Origin: Prosthecobacter debontii
GTDB taxonomy: Bacteria > Verrucomicrobiota > Verrucomicrobiia > Verrucomicrobiales > Akkermansiaceae
Assembly: GCA_945885485.1 (NCBI GenBank)
Contig: CAMCYT010000065.1
Location: forward strand, 1 to 12,286
Direction: 5' to 3'
Length of the DNA stretch: 12,286 nt
The translations under genes and the position numbers were made by a program. Below, piece by piece: positions 1 through 7,097 of this stretch. Position 1 is the stretch's first letter, and the number at the start of each line of letters is the position of its first letter. The notes under the pieces are model-generated. The model was not told the DNA's origin. It did not search any database and saw only the letters and a program-made list of their open reading frames with translations.

Positions 1-216
1 AATAGCGGTAAGTTTGGTTTCGAGAGATTTCGAGTGTTCGGTTTCATCTAACAATTTTCGAGCTTTGGTTTCGAGGGATGAACCGGCTGATAGAGTCGGG
101 CTTATAATTTTAAAATAAACCACTTGGATATCTCTAACAATAACTTCACTTCGCGTTAAAGCCCATGTTGCTCCCGTGAGGAAGAGAAGCAGTGCGATGA
201 GGTTGAGCGGTTTCAT
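1..216 (-). CDS. mreC: Rod shape-determining protein MreC, N-terminal part (cut by window edge)
   Basis: Partial gene: 72 residues are visible from the ATG at 216-214, and the frame is still open at base 1. MreC is the inner-membrane protein that links MreB filaments to the periplasmic wall-synthesis machinery. What is seen: a short start (MKPLN), one hydrophobic helix at about residues 4-19 (LIALLLFLTGATWALT), then an 'RDIQ..YFKIISP' stretch, then a charged segment from about residue 46 that fits the beginning of MreC's coiled coil. Known for the family: one N-terminal anchor, coiled coil, then beta domains, and a place directly after mreB. Here it starts 49 bp after the mreB stop on the same strand. 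No Shine-Dalgarno is visible before the ATG. The identification rests on topology, the short motif and position, since the conserved beta domains lie outside the window. Confidence 0.82.
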   Translation of the reverse strand, partial: MKPLNLIALLLFLTGATWALTRSEVIVRDIQVVYFKIISPTLSAGSSLETKARKLLDETEHSKSLETKLTAI

Positions 217-265
217 GACCGTTGGGTCGGAAGCTGCATTTGTTAGGAGGGAATAAGCCGAAAGC

Positions 266-1294
266 TTAGCGATCCGTATTGGTTACGCGCTTTAGGAATG
301 CAAGTTCCTGAAGAGCTTTGCCAGTCCCCTCTGCAACGGCGCTGAGCGGATCTTCTGCTACGTGGACCGGTAGGCCGGTTTCTTCACGGAGCAAACGATC
401 AAGGCCTTTGAGAAGTGCACCGCCGCCTGCAAGAACGATTCCACGATCTACAAGGTCGGCAGCGAGTTCTGGAGGGCAACGTTCGAGGGTGGTACGGACA
501 GCATCAACAATGGTGTTGAGCGGATCTGACATCGCCTCACGGATTTCCTGAGAGGTGATGGTGATGGTTTTTGGAAGACCGGCGACGAGGTCGCGTCCTT
601 TGACTTCCATGGTCATTTCTTTAGGTAGAGGCGCTGCGGAGCCGATACGAATTTTGATATCTTCTGATGTGCGCTCACCGATCATGAGGTTATAAGCGCG
701 TTTCATATATTGAATGATGGCTTCATCAAGTTCGTCTCCAGCGGTGCGGACGGAGCGTGCGTAAACGATTCCTGATAGAGAAATGAGTGCGACTTCTGTG
801 GTACCACCGCCGATGTCGACGATCATGTTTCCAGCTGCTTCTTGAACGGGAAGGCCGACACCGATTGCAGCGGCCATCGGTTCTTCGATGAGATAAACTT
901 CTCGTGCGCCTGCTTGTTCCGCAGATTCACGAACTGCGCGGCGTTCCACTTCAGTGATGCCGGATGGAATGGCGATGAGGACGCGTGGGTTACTGCGGCG
1001 GCCTTTGTTCACTTTCCGAATGAAGTGGCGAAGCATGGCTTGCGTAACCTCGAAGTCCGCGATGACGCCATCTTTGAGAGGGCGAATTGCGACGATGTTG
1101 CCGGGAGTTCTGCCGAGCATGCGTTTCGCATCGTCACCGACAGCTAGGACTTCATTGGTTCCGGCTTTGACGGCTACCACGGAGGGTTCGCGAAGGACGA
1201 TACCGTGATCTTTGACGTTGATGAGGGTGTTGGCGGTTCCGAGGTCGATTCCGATATCACTGGAAAACATGTTTCCAAAAAGTTTTTTAAACAT
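266..1294 (-). CDS. mreB: Rod shape-determining protein MreB (bacterial actin)
   Basis: Complete, 342 residues, the usual length for MreB. It is the cytoplasmic actin homologue that forms ATP-dependent membrane-bound filaments and guides lateral wall synthesis with MreC, MreD, RodA and PBP2. Actin-fold nucleotide motifs are all in place: phosphate 1 loop D17-LGTANT, the IPSG segment at 109-112, the EEP helix start at 137-139, phosphate 2 loop DIGGGTTE at 160-167, and the adenosine motif LAGGGALLKGL at 288-298. The N-terminus MFKKLFG with following hydrophobic residues matches the amphipathic membrane-binding start of MreB, which supports the ATG at 1294. mreC follows 49 bp downstream, so an mreBC operon is likely. 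The 237-bp AT-rich gap before it probably holds its own promoter. No Shine-Dalgarno is visible. Confidence 0.98.
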   Translation of the reverse strand: MFKKLFGNMFSSDIGIDLGTANTLINVKDHGIVLREPSVVAVKAGTNEVLAVGDDAKRMLGRTPGNIVAIRPLKDGVIADFEVTQAMLRHFIRKVNKGRRSNPRVLIAIPSGITEVERRAVRESAEQAGAREVYLIEEPMAAAIGVGLPVQEAAGNMIVDIGGGTTEVALISLSGIVYARSVRTAGDELDEAIIQYMKRAYNLMIGERTSEDIKIRIGSAAPLPKEMTMEVKGRDLVAGLPKTITITSQEIREAMSDPLNTIVDAVRTTLERCPPELAADLVDRGIVLAGGGALLKGLDRLLREETGLPVHVAEDPLSAVAEGTGKALQELAFLKRVTNTDR

Positions 1295-1531
1295 GAGGGT
1301 ATGAAAAAGATAAAGTTTAGAAATTTTATGAGTTAAATTGAAAAAAGCTGATGCGAATAAGAATGTTTGGGCATTTTTTTTGAAAATTATGACTTATTCA
1401 CAAAAAAACGCTACTGGCATCTATAGGCGGAAGATGGCGAGCATCGGAGGCTTGGCGGTGAGCGTCAAGCGGGAAACCATGTTCCACGTAATTGTTTCCG
1501 ATGTTCCACGGCCTAAACTTGTAACCGAAGT
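1295..1531. promoter_or_regulatory. AT-rich upstream region of mreB with direct repeats
   Basis: This 237-bp gap separates the phosphoesterase stop from the mreB start, both on the minus strand. The half nearest mreB (about 1295-1420) is clearly A/T-rich and is the most likely place for the mreB promoter. A weak minus-strand candidate is TTCAAT, 17 bp, TAAACT, which matches the sigma-70 consensus only partly. The far half holds a 10-bp direct repeat, listed separately. A 65-codon plus-strand frame inside the gap has no recognisable product and I do not call it. Confidence 0.5.
1479..1510. repeat. Direct repeat ATGTTCCACG, two exact copies 22 bp apart
   Basis: ATGTTCCACG occurs at 1479-1488 and 1501-1510, so the copies start 22 bp apart, about two helical turns. 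An inverted pair, GGAAAC at 1472-1477 and GTTTCC at 1494-1499, is interleaved with them. Position is about 185-215 bp upstream of the mreB start and just past the phosphoesterase stop. It could be a regulator binding site. No known operator is recognised. Confidence 0.45.
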
Positions 1532-1540
1532 TTAGCGGCC
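1510..1540 (-). terminator. Possible hairpin at the 3' end of the phosphoesterase gene
   Basis: TAAACTT (1514-1520) and AAGTTTA (1528-1534) form a 7-bp perfect stem with a 7-nt loop, and the phosphoesterase stop codon lies inside it. Outer GGCC arms (1510-1513 and 1537-1540) could add four pairs across a 2-nt bulge. There is no clear U-run after it on the minus strand, so intrinsic termination is uncertain. Confidence 0.3.
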
Positions 1541-2254
1541 TTCGGCGAGGCGTTCGGCTAGCATTTCGGGCAGGCCGGCAGCGAGGATCTTCTCTTGGGT
1601 CTTGGCCATATCGTAGTCGACCCTGCGGAAAACGATAATTTCGCTCTCGTTATCGTAAATGACGTAGCAGGCGCGGGGATCGCCATCGCGCGGTTGTCCG
1701 ACCGAGCCGGCATTGATGAAGTATTTGGCGTTTGCTTCAATTTTGACTGAATCAGCGGTGACCTCGCGGACTTTATCGGATTTCACGTATACTTTTGGGA
1801 CGTGGGTGTGTCCGTGGAAGCAAAGCTTGGTGAATTGGTATGAGAAGTTAGACATCGCATCAAAGCGATTGGTGACGTAGTTCCAGTTGACAGGCTGGTC
1901 GAGGGTGCTGTGAACGATGGTGTAATCGGAAACTTGGCGGACCATGCGGAGGCGTTTGAGCCAGAGGCGTTGGTCTTCATCGAGTTGTTCTCGAGTCCAT
2001 TGCAGTGCGAATGCTGCGACTGGGTTCATGTTTTCCAGTGAGTGGTTTTCCGATGCGTCAGAATCGTGATTTCCTTTAACTGTAGGGAAATTCATCTCAC
2101 GGATGATGTTCAAGCAGGCAACGGGATCTGCGTTGTAACCGACGACATCACCGAGGCAGACGAAATCAGTGACGCCTTGTAGTTTAGCATCGGCCATAAC
2201 AGCTTCGAGAGCTTCAAGATTTGCGTGGATGTCACCGAAAATTGCTGTCCGCAT
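1532..2254 (-). CDS. Calcineurin-like metallophosphoesterase
   Basis: Complete, 240 residues. It is a di-metal phosphoesterase of the calcineurin-like (YfcE/bacterial phosphatase) superfamily, probably cytoplasmic because no signal or membrane helix is seen. All metal-binding blocks are visible in order: GDIHAN with D8 and H10, GDVVGYNADP with D36, GNHD with N62 and H63, a lone H115 after a beta strand, and HGHTH at 147-151. A GSVGQPRDGDPRA block at 183-195 is typical of the small single-domain branch. The substrate cannot be read from sequence. The MRTAIFGDIH start puts the first metal ligand at residue 8, as expected. It lies 89 bp downstream of ilvA on the same strand, so the two may be co-transcribed, but the spacing also allows its own promoter. 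The link to isoleucine synthesis is probably incidental. Confidence 0.92.
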   Translation of the reverse strand: MRTAIFGDIHANLEALEAVMADAKLQGVTDFVCLGDVVGYNADPVACLNIIREMNFPTVKGNHDSDASENHSLENMNPVAAFALQWTREQLDEDQRLWLKRLRMVRQVSDYTIVHSTLDQPVNWNYVTNRFDAMSNFSYQFTKLCFHGHTHVPKVYVKSDKVREVTADSVKIEANAKYFINAGSVGQPRDGDPRACYVIYDNESEIIVFRRVDYDMAKTQEKILAAGLPEMLAERLAEGR

Positions 2255-2343
2255 TATTGAGAGAGGTTGTGAGAGAGATTTGGAGTTTTGTCAGGTGAGT
2301 GGGTACTGTCGAGAGGAAATCGGACAATGTGGGGAGAGGATAT

Positions 2344-3927
2344 TTATGAAGCTGAGCCTGAAAGACGAGCAGAAGTTTCAGGATCTATGACTTGGCAGAG
2401 GCGGTAGCCCTCGCCGTGTGGGGGTAGGGACATGATAAATGCATCGCGCTCGAAGGAGGAGGGAAAATCCAATCCAATCAAGGCTCGGCCGATGCGTTCG
2501 CCGGATTGGCGGTAGTTGAAATAGCTGAGGTTTTCGTTACCGGTGAGTTGTTTGGCAAGGAAATCGTGGAGTGCGCCGGGGCGCTCGTAAAAATCGAGAC
2601 GAAGGAAAGCGGGGTTGGAGAGGAGATCGCTGCGGAAGGGGATGGCGCGGAAATTGACATCTGTCGCGCCGGTGATGTCTTGCCAAGTGTAGCCATTCGC
2701 ATCGAGTTTGGAGGAAATGGATTGGATGGTTTCAATCTCATCGGCTGCGAGCGAGAAAATCGGCCACGCGTTTTTCTGATCAATTTTTCCGTATTGGAAA
2801 TCGGTGATGTCGACTTGTGAGAAACATGAATCTAACAGCTTTAACATTGTTCCCGGAGTTTCGGGAATTTGTACACGAATGGTGCGGTTGAATTTTGACG
2901 ATGCACCTTCGGACTGGGCGATACGGCCGATTTGAAGGAAGTCGATGTTTGCGCCGCAGAGGATGACGACGACTTTTTTTCCTTTGATAGAGTCTTTTTC
3001 TTTGAGAGCGGCGGCAAGTCCCATGGCGCCAGATGGCTCGGAAATGGATCTCAATCCATCCCATAAAGTGCGGATGGCTTTGGTGACTTGTGCATTGCTA
3101 ACCGTGATGAAGCGGTCGATGGAATGTTGGCAAATTTGAAAAGGAAGATTGCCGGGTTGTTTGACAGCGGTGCCATCGCAGAAGAGATCGACTTGATCTA
3201 ACGAAACAGGTTTTCCAGCTTTGATAGATGCGGTCATGGAGGCTTGGCCTTCGCCTTCCACTCCGACGATTTCGATGTTAGGCCAATAGGCTTTGAGCCA
3301 TGTAGAAACGCCTGCGGCCATTCCGCCGCCGCCGATTTGGACGTAAGCGACATCGAAAGGGCCTCTGCCAGAGAGGACGATTTCATCGGCGAGGGTTCCT
3401 TGGCCGGCTATGACTTGGATGTCGTCGTAGGCGTGGATGAATGTGGATTTGGTTGAGGCCTCGTCAGCGCGCGCGGCTTTGACCGCATCGTCGTAACTAT
3501 CGCCAGCGAGGTGGACGGAAACGTATTCTTGACCGAGCTTAATGACAGCGACCTGTTTTACTTTGGGCGTGGATTGGGGCATGTAGATGCGCGCGCGGAT
3601 GCCGAGTTGTTTGGCTGCAAGGGCAACACCTTGGGCGTGGTTTCCTGCGGATGCGGTGACGACACCACGCCTGGCTTCGAGTTCGTTGAGCGTGGCCATG
3701 CGGTTGGCTGCGCCGCGCCATTTGTAGGCTTTGATGGGGGATAGGTCCTCGCGTTTCACCCAGAGCTCGAAATTTGCGCCGGGTAGATCGAGTTGCTCGA
3801 AAGGCGTGGGTTTGGCGAAGTGATACACGCGTTCGCGAGCAAACAGAATTTCCTGGCGGAGTTTCTGGTCAAGGGACTGGTTGGCGTCGTCGTCGCGGAT
3901 CATGGGCTGGATGAAAGCATGTTTCAT
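2344..3927 (-). CDS. ilvA: Threonine ammonia-lyase, biosynthetic (long form)
   Basis: Complete, 527 residues. It deaminates L-threonine to 2-oxobutanoate, the first step of isoleucine synthesis, using PLP. The catalytic domain spans about 20-335: the PLP lysine is K69 in the YKWRGA block, SAGNHAQG at 93-100 is the substrate loop, GGGGMAAG at 199-206 is the phosphate-binding loop, and CGAN lies at 324-327. The rest carries two ACT-like regulatory modules (about 346-420 and 440-515, with YERPGALHDFL at 447-457), the arrangement of feedback-regulated biosynthetic IlvA rather than the short catabolic TdcB. Isoleucine inhibition is therefore likely, by family knowledge. A second ATG at codon 9 is a possible alternative start, and neither has a Shine-Dalgarno. 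It is transcribed divergently from the 4014 operon across 86 bp. Confidence 0.95.
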   Translation of the reverse strand: MKHAFIQPMIRDDDANQSLDQKLRQEILFARERVYHFAKPTPFEQLDLPGANFELWVKREDLSPIKAYKWRGAANRMATLNELEARRGVVTASAGNHAQGVALAAKQLGIRARIYMPQSTPKVKQVAVIKLGQEYVSVHLAGDSYDDAVKAARADEASTKSTFIHAYDDIQVIAGQGTLADEIVLSGRGPFDVAYVQIGGGGMAAGVSTWLKAYWPNIEIVGVEGEGQASMTASIKAGKPVSLDQVDLFCDGTAVKQPGNLPFQICQHSIDRFITVSNAQVTKAIRTLWDGLRSISEPSGAMGLAAALKEKDSIKGKKVVVILCGANIDFLQIGRIAQSEGASSKFNRTIRVQIPETPGTMLKLLDSCFSQVDITDFQYGKIDQKNAWPIFSLAADEIETIQSISSKLDANGYTWQDITGATDVNFRAIPFRSDLLSNPAFLRLDFYERPGALHDFLAKQLTGNENLSYFNYRQSGERIGRALIGLDFPSSFERDAFIMSLPPHGEGYRLCQVIDPETSARLSGSAS

Positions 3928-4013
3928 ATAGGCCTGAAAGGATTTCGGAAATGTTTTTCAAACTAGGGTTTGGATGCCAGACGGATTTGGATTAGGGTTT
4001 TGAAAATTCCGTG
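3928..4013. promoter_or_regulatory. Divergent promoter region between ilvA and the membrane/YbjN operon
   Basis: This 86-bp gap must hold the promoters of both divergent units unless the transcripts overlap. It contains a near-repeat: TAGGGTTTGG at 3964-3973 and TAGGGTTTTG at 3993-4002, 29 bp apart in the same orientation. I found no good sigma-70 hexamer pair on either strand. Calling it regulatory rests on position alone. Confidence 0.4.
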
Positions 4014-4319
4014 ATGAATAAGCATTCAAACCAAGAAAATCGAGGCAAGCAGGTCGCTGTCGGCGGTGTGATTATCGTTTCGTTTATGTCTGCGGTGACC
4101 TCTCTGCTGTTATTTTGGAGGTATATTCCCGGATGGGTGGGGGAAAGCGTGGGAAAAGTCGCGGGTTTGATTTCAACTCCGTTTATTTTAGAGGCTTCGT
4201 TTTTTGTGATGGGGTTAGGGATCGTGGTTTTGCTTAACTCATGGCGTCGCAAGAAAGACGGGGATGATTTTGTGGAATTTGAAGAGCGGGATTTTCAGGT
4301 AAGAGATAAAGATCTTTGA
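4014..4319 (+). CDS. Small two-helix membrane protein of unknown function
   Basis: I do not recognise this 101-residue protein. It has two hydrophobic segments, about 14-35 (VAVGGVIIVSFMSAVTSLLLF) and 57-77 (FILEASFFVMGLGIVVLLNSW), joined by a short loop with glycines. The N-terminus is polar and the C-terminal tail (about 78-101) is highly charged (RRKKDGDD, then acidic). A basic RRKK right after helix 2 suggests both ends face the cytoplasm. I take the ATG at 4014; a GTG directly before it at 4011 would add one residue. It is the first gene of a tight plus-strand operon: the next gene begins 3 bp after its stop. No Shine-Dalgarno is visible. Its reality is supported mainly by the compact operon and clean topology. 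Confidence 0.75.
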   Translation: MNKHSNQENRGKQVAVGGVIIVSFMSAVTSLLLFWRYIPGWVGESVGKVAGLISTPFILEASFFVMGLGIVVLLNSWRRKKDGDDFVEFEERDFQVRDKDL

Positions 4320-4322
4320 CTC

Positions 4323-4790
4323 ATGGTCAGTGAGCCGGAAAAGGAACTGAGATTTACTCGATCGGGGCAAGCGGTCGGGTTTGGCGTGTTGGGCGCGGTT
4401 TTGATTGGTGCGGCGGTGACTTTGGTGGCGACTGGGGCGTATCGGCACATTAACCCAGAGCTGCCGCATCCGTTGTGGGCGTTGCCTTGTATTGTTTTAG
4501 CGTTGGGTTGTTTCTGGCTTACCGGGCATCTCGCCAGGTATGCGTATGTGATTTTAACCCCGCTGGGGTTGGAGATTTTTCCGTTTTTCTTACCCTCGAA
4601 AAACCTGCGCTTGGTGCTTTGGCAGGAAATTATTGTGGCGGAAATCAGCGATGATGAAAAGTGGCTGAGCCTGCATTTCAATGAGGAGAAGAGCTCTGGG
4701 CTGCATCTTTCCTTGAAACCGATAGATAGAAAGTTTCGGAGCTTGCTTGCCAAGGCAGTGCTGGGGCGAGTATCTCGGCGCAACGCATGA
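4323..4790 (+). CDS. Membrane protein with a PH-like C-terminal domain
   Basis: 155 residues, function unknown. Two hydrophobic helices are seen at about 17-40 and 50-68. The remainder (about 74-150) begins with 'YVILTPLGLEIFPFF', then a basic NLRLVLW stretch, then 'QEIIVAEI' and alternating hydrophobic strands. This arrangement resembles bacterial PH-like domains that follow paired membrane helices, but the resemblance is by pattern and not by a diagnostic motif. The cytoplasmic domain could bind a partner or lipid; that is inference. It starts 3 bp after the upstream gene and its stop overlaps the next start by 4 bp (ATGA at 4787-4790), so the three genes are almost certainly translated from one message, with translational coupling to the YbjN gene. 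Confidence 0.78.
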   Translation: MVSEPEKELRFTRSGQAVGFGVLGAVLIGAAVTLVATGAYRHINPELPHPLWALPCIVLALGCFWLTGHLARYAYVILTPLGLEIFPFFLPSKNLRLVLWQEIIVAEISDDEKWLSLHFNEEKSSGLHLSLKPIDRKFRSLLAKAVLGRVSRRNA

Positions 4791-5305
4791 GACCGCATTC
4801 ACGACAGATATTATCCGTAGAGGAAGTTTTTGGTAAAAACGGCTGGCATACCGAGTTGGTTGAAGGCAGGGAGGTTTTGCGTGCGGGTTTTGAGGCGCAC
4901 CACACTCGGGTGGATTTGGTGGTTCAGGCGTTTCCTGAATTGAATGCGCTCAGTGTGGTTTCAGAAAGCCCGATGTTTATTGCAGAGCCACAGATGCCGG
5001 CGTTGCTCGAACTGTTGATGCGTGCTAACAAACAACTGACGCTCGGCGGCTTCGAGTATGATCTCGATCGCGAAATGTTAGTTTTCCGTGTTACGAATCT
5101 TTTCGAACGCGAGAAATACGATGCGGATATCGTTTCCTCTATGGTGCACTGCGCGATCGCGGAGCTAGATCGCATCGTGCCTTATGCATCCATCGTCCGC
5201 GGAACTCCTGCGGATCTCATCCAAGATCTCGATTTAGAACGACTGCTCCAGCGCGAAGACGTGATCCCTCCTATTCCCGGTGAGGAAGAGGAGGAGGAGT
5301 ATTGA
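4787..5305 (+). CDS. YbjN-family protein
   Basis: 172 residues, soluble, no signal peptide. The fold pattern matches the YbjN family (similar in shape to type III secretion chaperones): an N-terminal helix, a beta strand pair, then the characteristic block at about 76-107, 'LLMRANKQLTLGGFEYD' followed by 'MLVFRVTNLFE', and a helix with HCAIAELDRI at 121-130. The family's biochemical role is not established; in enterobacteria YbjN has been tied to stress and motility regulation. The C-terminus is an acidic tail of six glutamates before the final tyrosine, which is likely disordered. The start is the ATG inside the 4-bp overlap with the previous gene. The gene ends 11 bp before a long hairpin that probably terminates the operon. 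Confidence 0.83.
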   Translation: MRPHSRQILSVEEVFGKNGWHTELVEGREVLRAGFEAHHTRVDLVVQAFPELNALSVVSESPMFIAEPQMPALLELLMRANKQLTLGGFEYDLDREMLVFRVTNLFEREKYDADIVSSMVHCAIAELDRIVPYASIVRGTPADLIQDLDLERLLQREDVIPPIPGEEEEEEY

Positions 5306-5312
5306 GGAGTTA

Positions 5313-5401
5313 TTGGTTCCTGGTTGTTAGTTCTTGGTTCAAAAAAATGCAGCGCGAAGCCCAACTAAGAACCAGGAACTAAGAACTAAGAACTAAGAAC
5401 T
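5313..5401. terminator. Heptad-repeat hairpin between convergent genes
   Basis: The left arm is four 7-bp units of type TTRGTTC (5313-5340). The right arm is units of type GAACYAA (5362-5401), including three exact GAACTAA copies at 5376-5396. Pairing 5313-5340 with 5369-5396 gives 28 positions with only two mismatches and three G-U pairs in the plus transcript; the loop includes A7 at 5341-5347. It sits between the plus-strand YbjN gene and minus-strand rhaT, where a shared terminator is expected. It lacks a clean U-run directly after the stem. The built-in 7-bp periodicity suggests growth by repeat duplication. Confidence 0.65.
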
Positions 5402-5424
5402 CTTTACGTTATTAGGAGCGGGAA

Positions 5425-7062
5425 TTAATGACCGCCGCCCGCGCCTATCATGTTACCGTAGCCGATAATCATAGTGGACAGCACGAGAATCGCGAGTCCG
5501 GTAAAGAGAAGTCCCTTCGATTTAGTGCTGGAACCTTTCCACTCCCTCAAGGCGAGTCCCCAGATGGAACTGAAGATGATGATCGATGCCATGTGCAGAG
5601 TCCAACTACTGAATTTGTATTCACCCATTTGCGTTTCACCCATCGAGTAGAAGAAGAATTGGAAATACCAAAGCGTTCCGGCCAAGGCAGCGAAGAGGTA
5701 GTTTCCGATGAGCGGAATCCGAGCATGATTTCCATTGCAACACTGGCCGGCTGAACCGGTCAACTCTTCAGCGGGTGCATCAGTGACATTCTCGATGCTG
5801 GATTGATCTTTGGCATGAGCAGGATGGCGTTGCTTGCAGGCGAGATATTCATAACCGCTACGATTTTTGATATTTAGTATTACACACCAGATGAAGTTGG
5901 TGGTAAATCCTCCTAACAAAACAACGATAAGGACTGGTAGTCCCGTCCAGAGACTGTGCTTGGCGTGGATGGATGAAAAATCAGCACCGGATGCCACGAC
6001 TCTTAATGCTGTTTCTTTTTCGGACAAATAACTGAGGTTATCGATGATCGGAAAAACTTTGCTGTCAGCAGCCAATGTCGGGAGATTTTCACTATACGCA
6101 GCAATCCGAACGGCGATAGGATCCGCAGACGCCTTGATGGCGGTTAAAGTCGCTTGTGATTTTTCCAATGCTTTGGGAAGATTGGCTTCTGCGTCGGCCA
6201 GAAGTTTCGCATCCTTATTTAGAATCGAAGAACTCGCGTGCAGAAGGTCGATCTTAGTCTGCAAAGTAAAAGGCTCTTCTAAGAAGCCGATGATCCCGTT
6301 CATTGAGCCTGCCTTACCCGCATCAAACAGCTGCGCACTCTCTAGGGATTTAACGAATGCCTTGTCCTCGTCGCCAGACGGTTCTTTCGCACGTTCGATA
6401 GTTTTACCAGCGGCGTTGGCGCTCCAAGCGAGGTCAACATTGTAGGTCGTTGCGCGCATCCAATCGCCGGCTGTGAGGCCAAAAGCAAAACAAGCGCTCA
6501 TGATACCGGAAAAGGTGGCTACGATGATCCCTTTTTTAAAACTGAACTCTTTGACCGTGTCGCGCTTTTGAGCTTCGGTCATTTCACCTTCTTTGGCTTT
6601 GCCGGCAAGAGCTGTGATGATGATTCCGATCACACATACCGCAAGTCCGGCAAGAATCCAGCGTCCGCTTACATCATCGAGGAGCTTGGCTTTGAACTCG
6701 CCTTTGAAAATGGGTGGAATCAGCGTGCCGAATACCGTGCAGTAACCGAGAGCTACAGCCATGCCTAGGGACATGCCTAGATAGCGCATTGCGAGACCGA
6801 ATGTTAGACCTCCGATGCCCCATAACGCTCCAAAAATATAGCTGTAAAACCAAACATGTCCGGGCGTCTCCTTAAGCACTGTGACTGGATCAGTGGTATT
6901 CAAAGTTGCAAAGACCCATGGTGCGATGATCCAAGAAAAGATTCCGGCAGCTAGCCATGAAGTCTCCCAAGACCAGCGCTTCACGCCACGGAATGGAACG
7001 TAGAAAGAGCCCGAAGCGAGACCGCCGAGCCAGTGATAAACAACTCCAAGAAGAGGATTCAT
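5425..7062 (-). CDS. rhaT: L-rhamnose/H+ symporter RhaT with a large internal insertion
   Basis: 545 residues, about 200 longer than E. coli RhaT (344). It imports L-rhamnose with a proton across the inner membrane. RhaT signatures are clear: HWLGGLASGSFYVPF at 10-24, WGIGGLTFGLAMRYLGMSLG at 81-100, ACFAFGLTAGDWM at 190-202, and near the end LWYFQFFFYSMG (464-475) and SSWTLHM (485-491). About ten hydrophobic helices are visible. Between 'GDWMRATTYNVD' and 'HSLWTGLPVL' lies an extra, hydrophilic, helix-rich stretch of about 155 residues (roughly 211-366). A second polar loop at about 405-450 contains a CC pair (441-442) and is also somewhat longer than in E. coli. The reading frame is intact and both halves align, so it is not a frameshift artefact. 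It starts 35 bp after the rhaA stop, so the two are surely in one operon. Confidence 0.93.
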   Translation of the reverse strand: MNPLLGVVYHWLGGLASGSFYVPFRGVKRWSWETSWLAAGIFSWIIAPWVFATLNTTDPVTVLKETPGHVWFYSYIFGALWGIGGLTFGLAMRYLGMSLGMAVALGYCTVFGTLIPPIFKGEFKAKLLDDVSGRWILAGLAVCVIGIIITALAGKAKEGEMTEAQKRDTVKEFSFKKGIIVATFSGIMSACFAFGLTAGDWMRATTYNVDLAWSANAAGKTIERAKEPSGDEDKAFVKSLESAQLFDAGKAGSMNGIIGFLEEPFTLQTKIDLLHASSSILNKDAKLLADAEANLPKALEKSQATLTAIKASADPIAVRIAAYSENLPTLAADSKVFPIIDNLSYLSEKETALRVVASGADFSSIHAKHSLWTGLPVLIVVLLGGFTTNFIWCVILNIKNRSGYEYLACKQRHPAHAKDQSSIENVTDAPAEELTGSAGQCCNGNHARIPLIGNYLFAALAGTLWYFQFFFYSMGETQMGEYKFSSWTLHMASIIIFSSIWGLALREWKGSSTKSKGLLFTGLAILVLSTMIIGYGNMIGAGGGH

Positions 7063-7097
7063 AAATAGATAATGTGTTAGTGTTTGGTTTTGAGAGA

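Noticed and set aside
842..1208. Plus-strand frames antisense to mreB
   Set aside because: MreB is unmistakable on the other strand, and the antisense products have no family resemblance.
1338..1535. 65-codon plus-strand frame upstream of mreB
   Set aside because: It has no motif, no ribosome site and runs through the repeats and the stem at the phosphoesterase end; it is more likely non-coding.
5362..5401. Tandem GAACTAA units as a CRISPR array
   Set aside because: The 7-bp units are contiguous with no spacers, and no cas gene is present.
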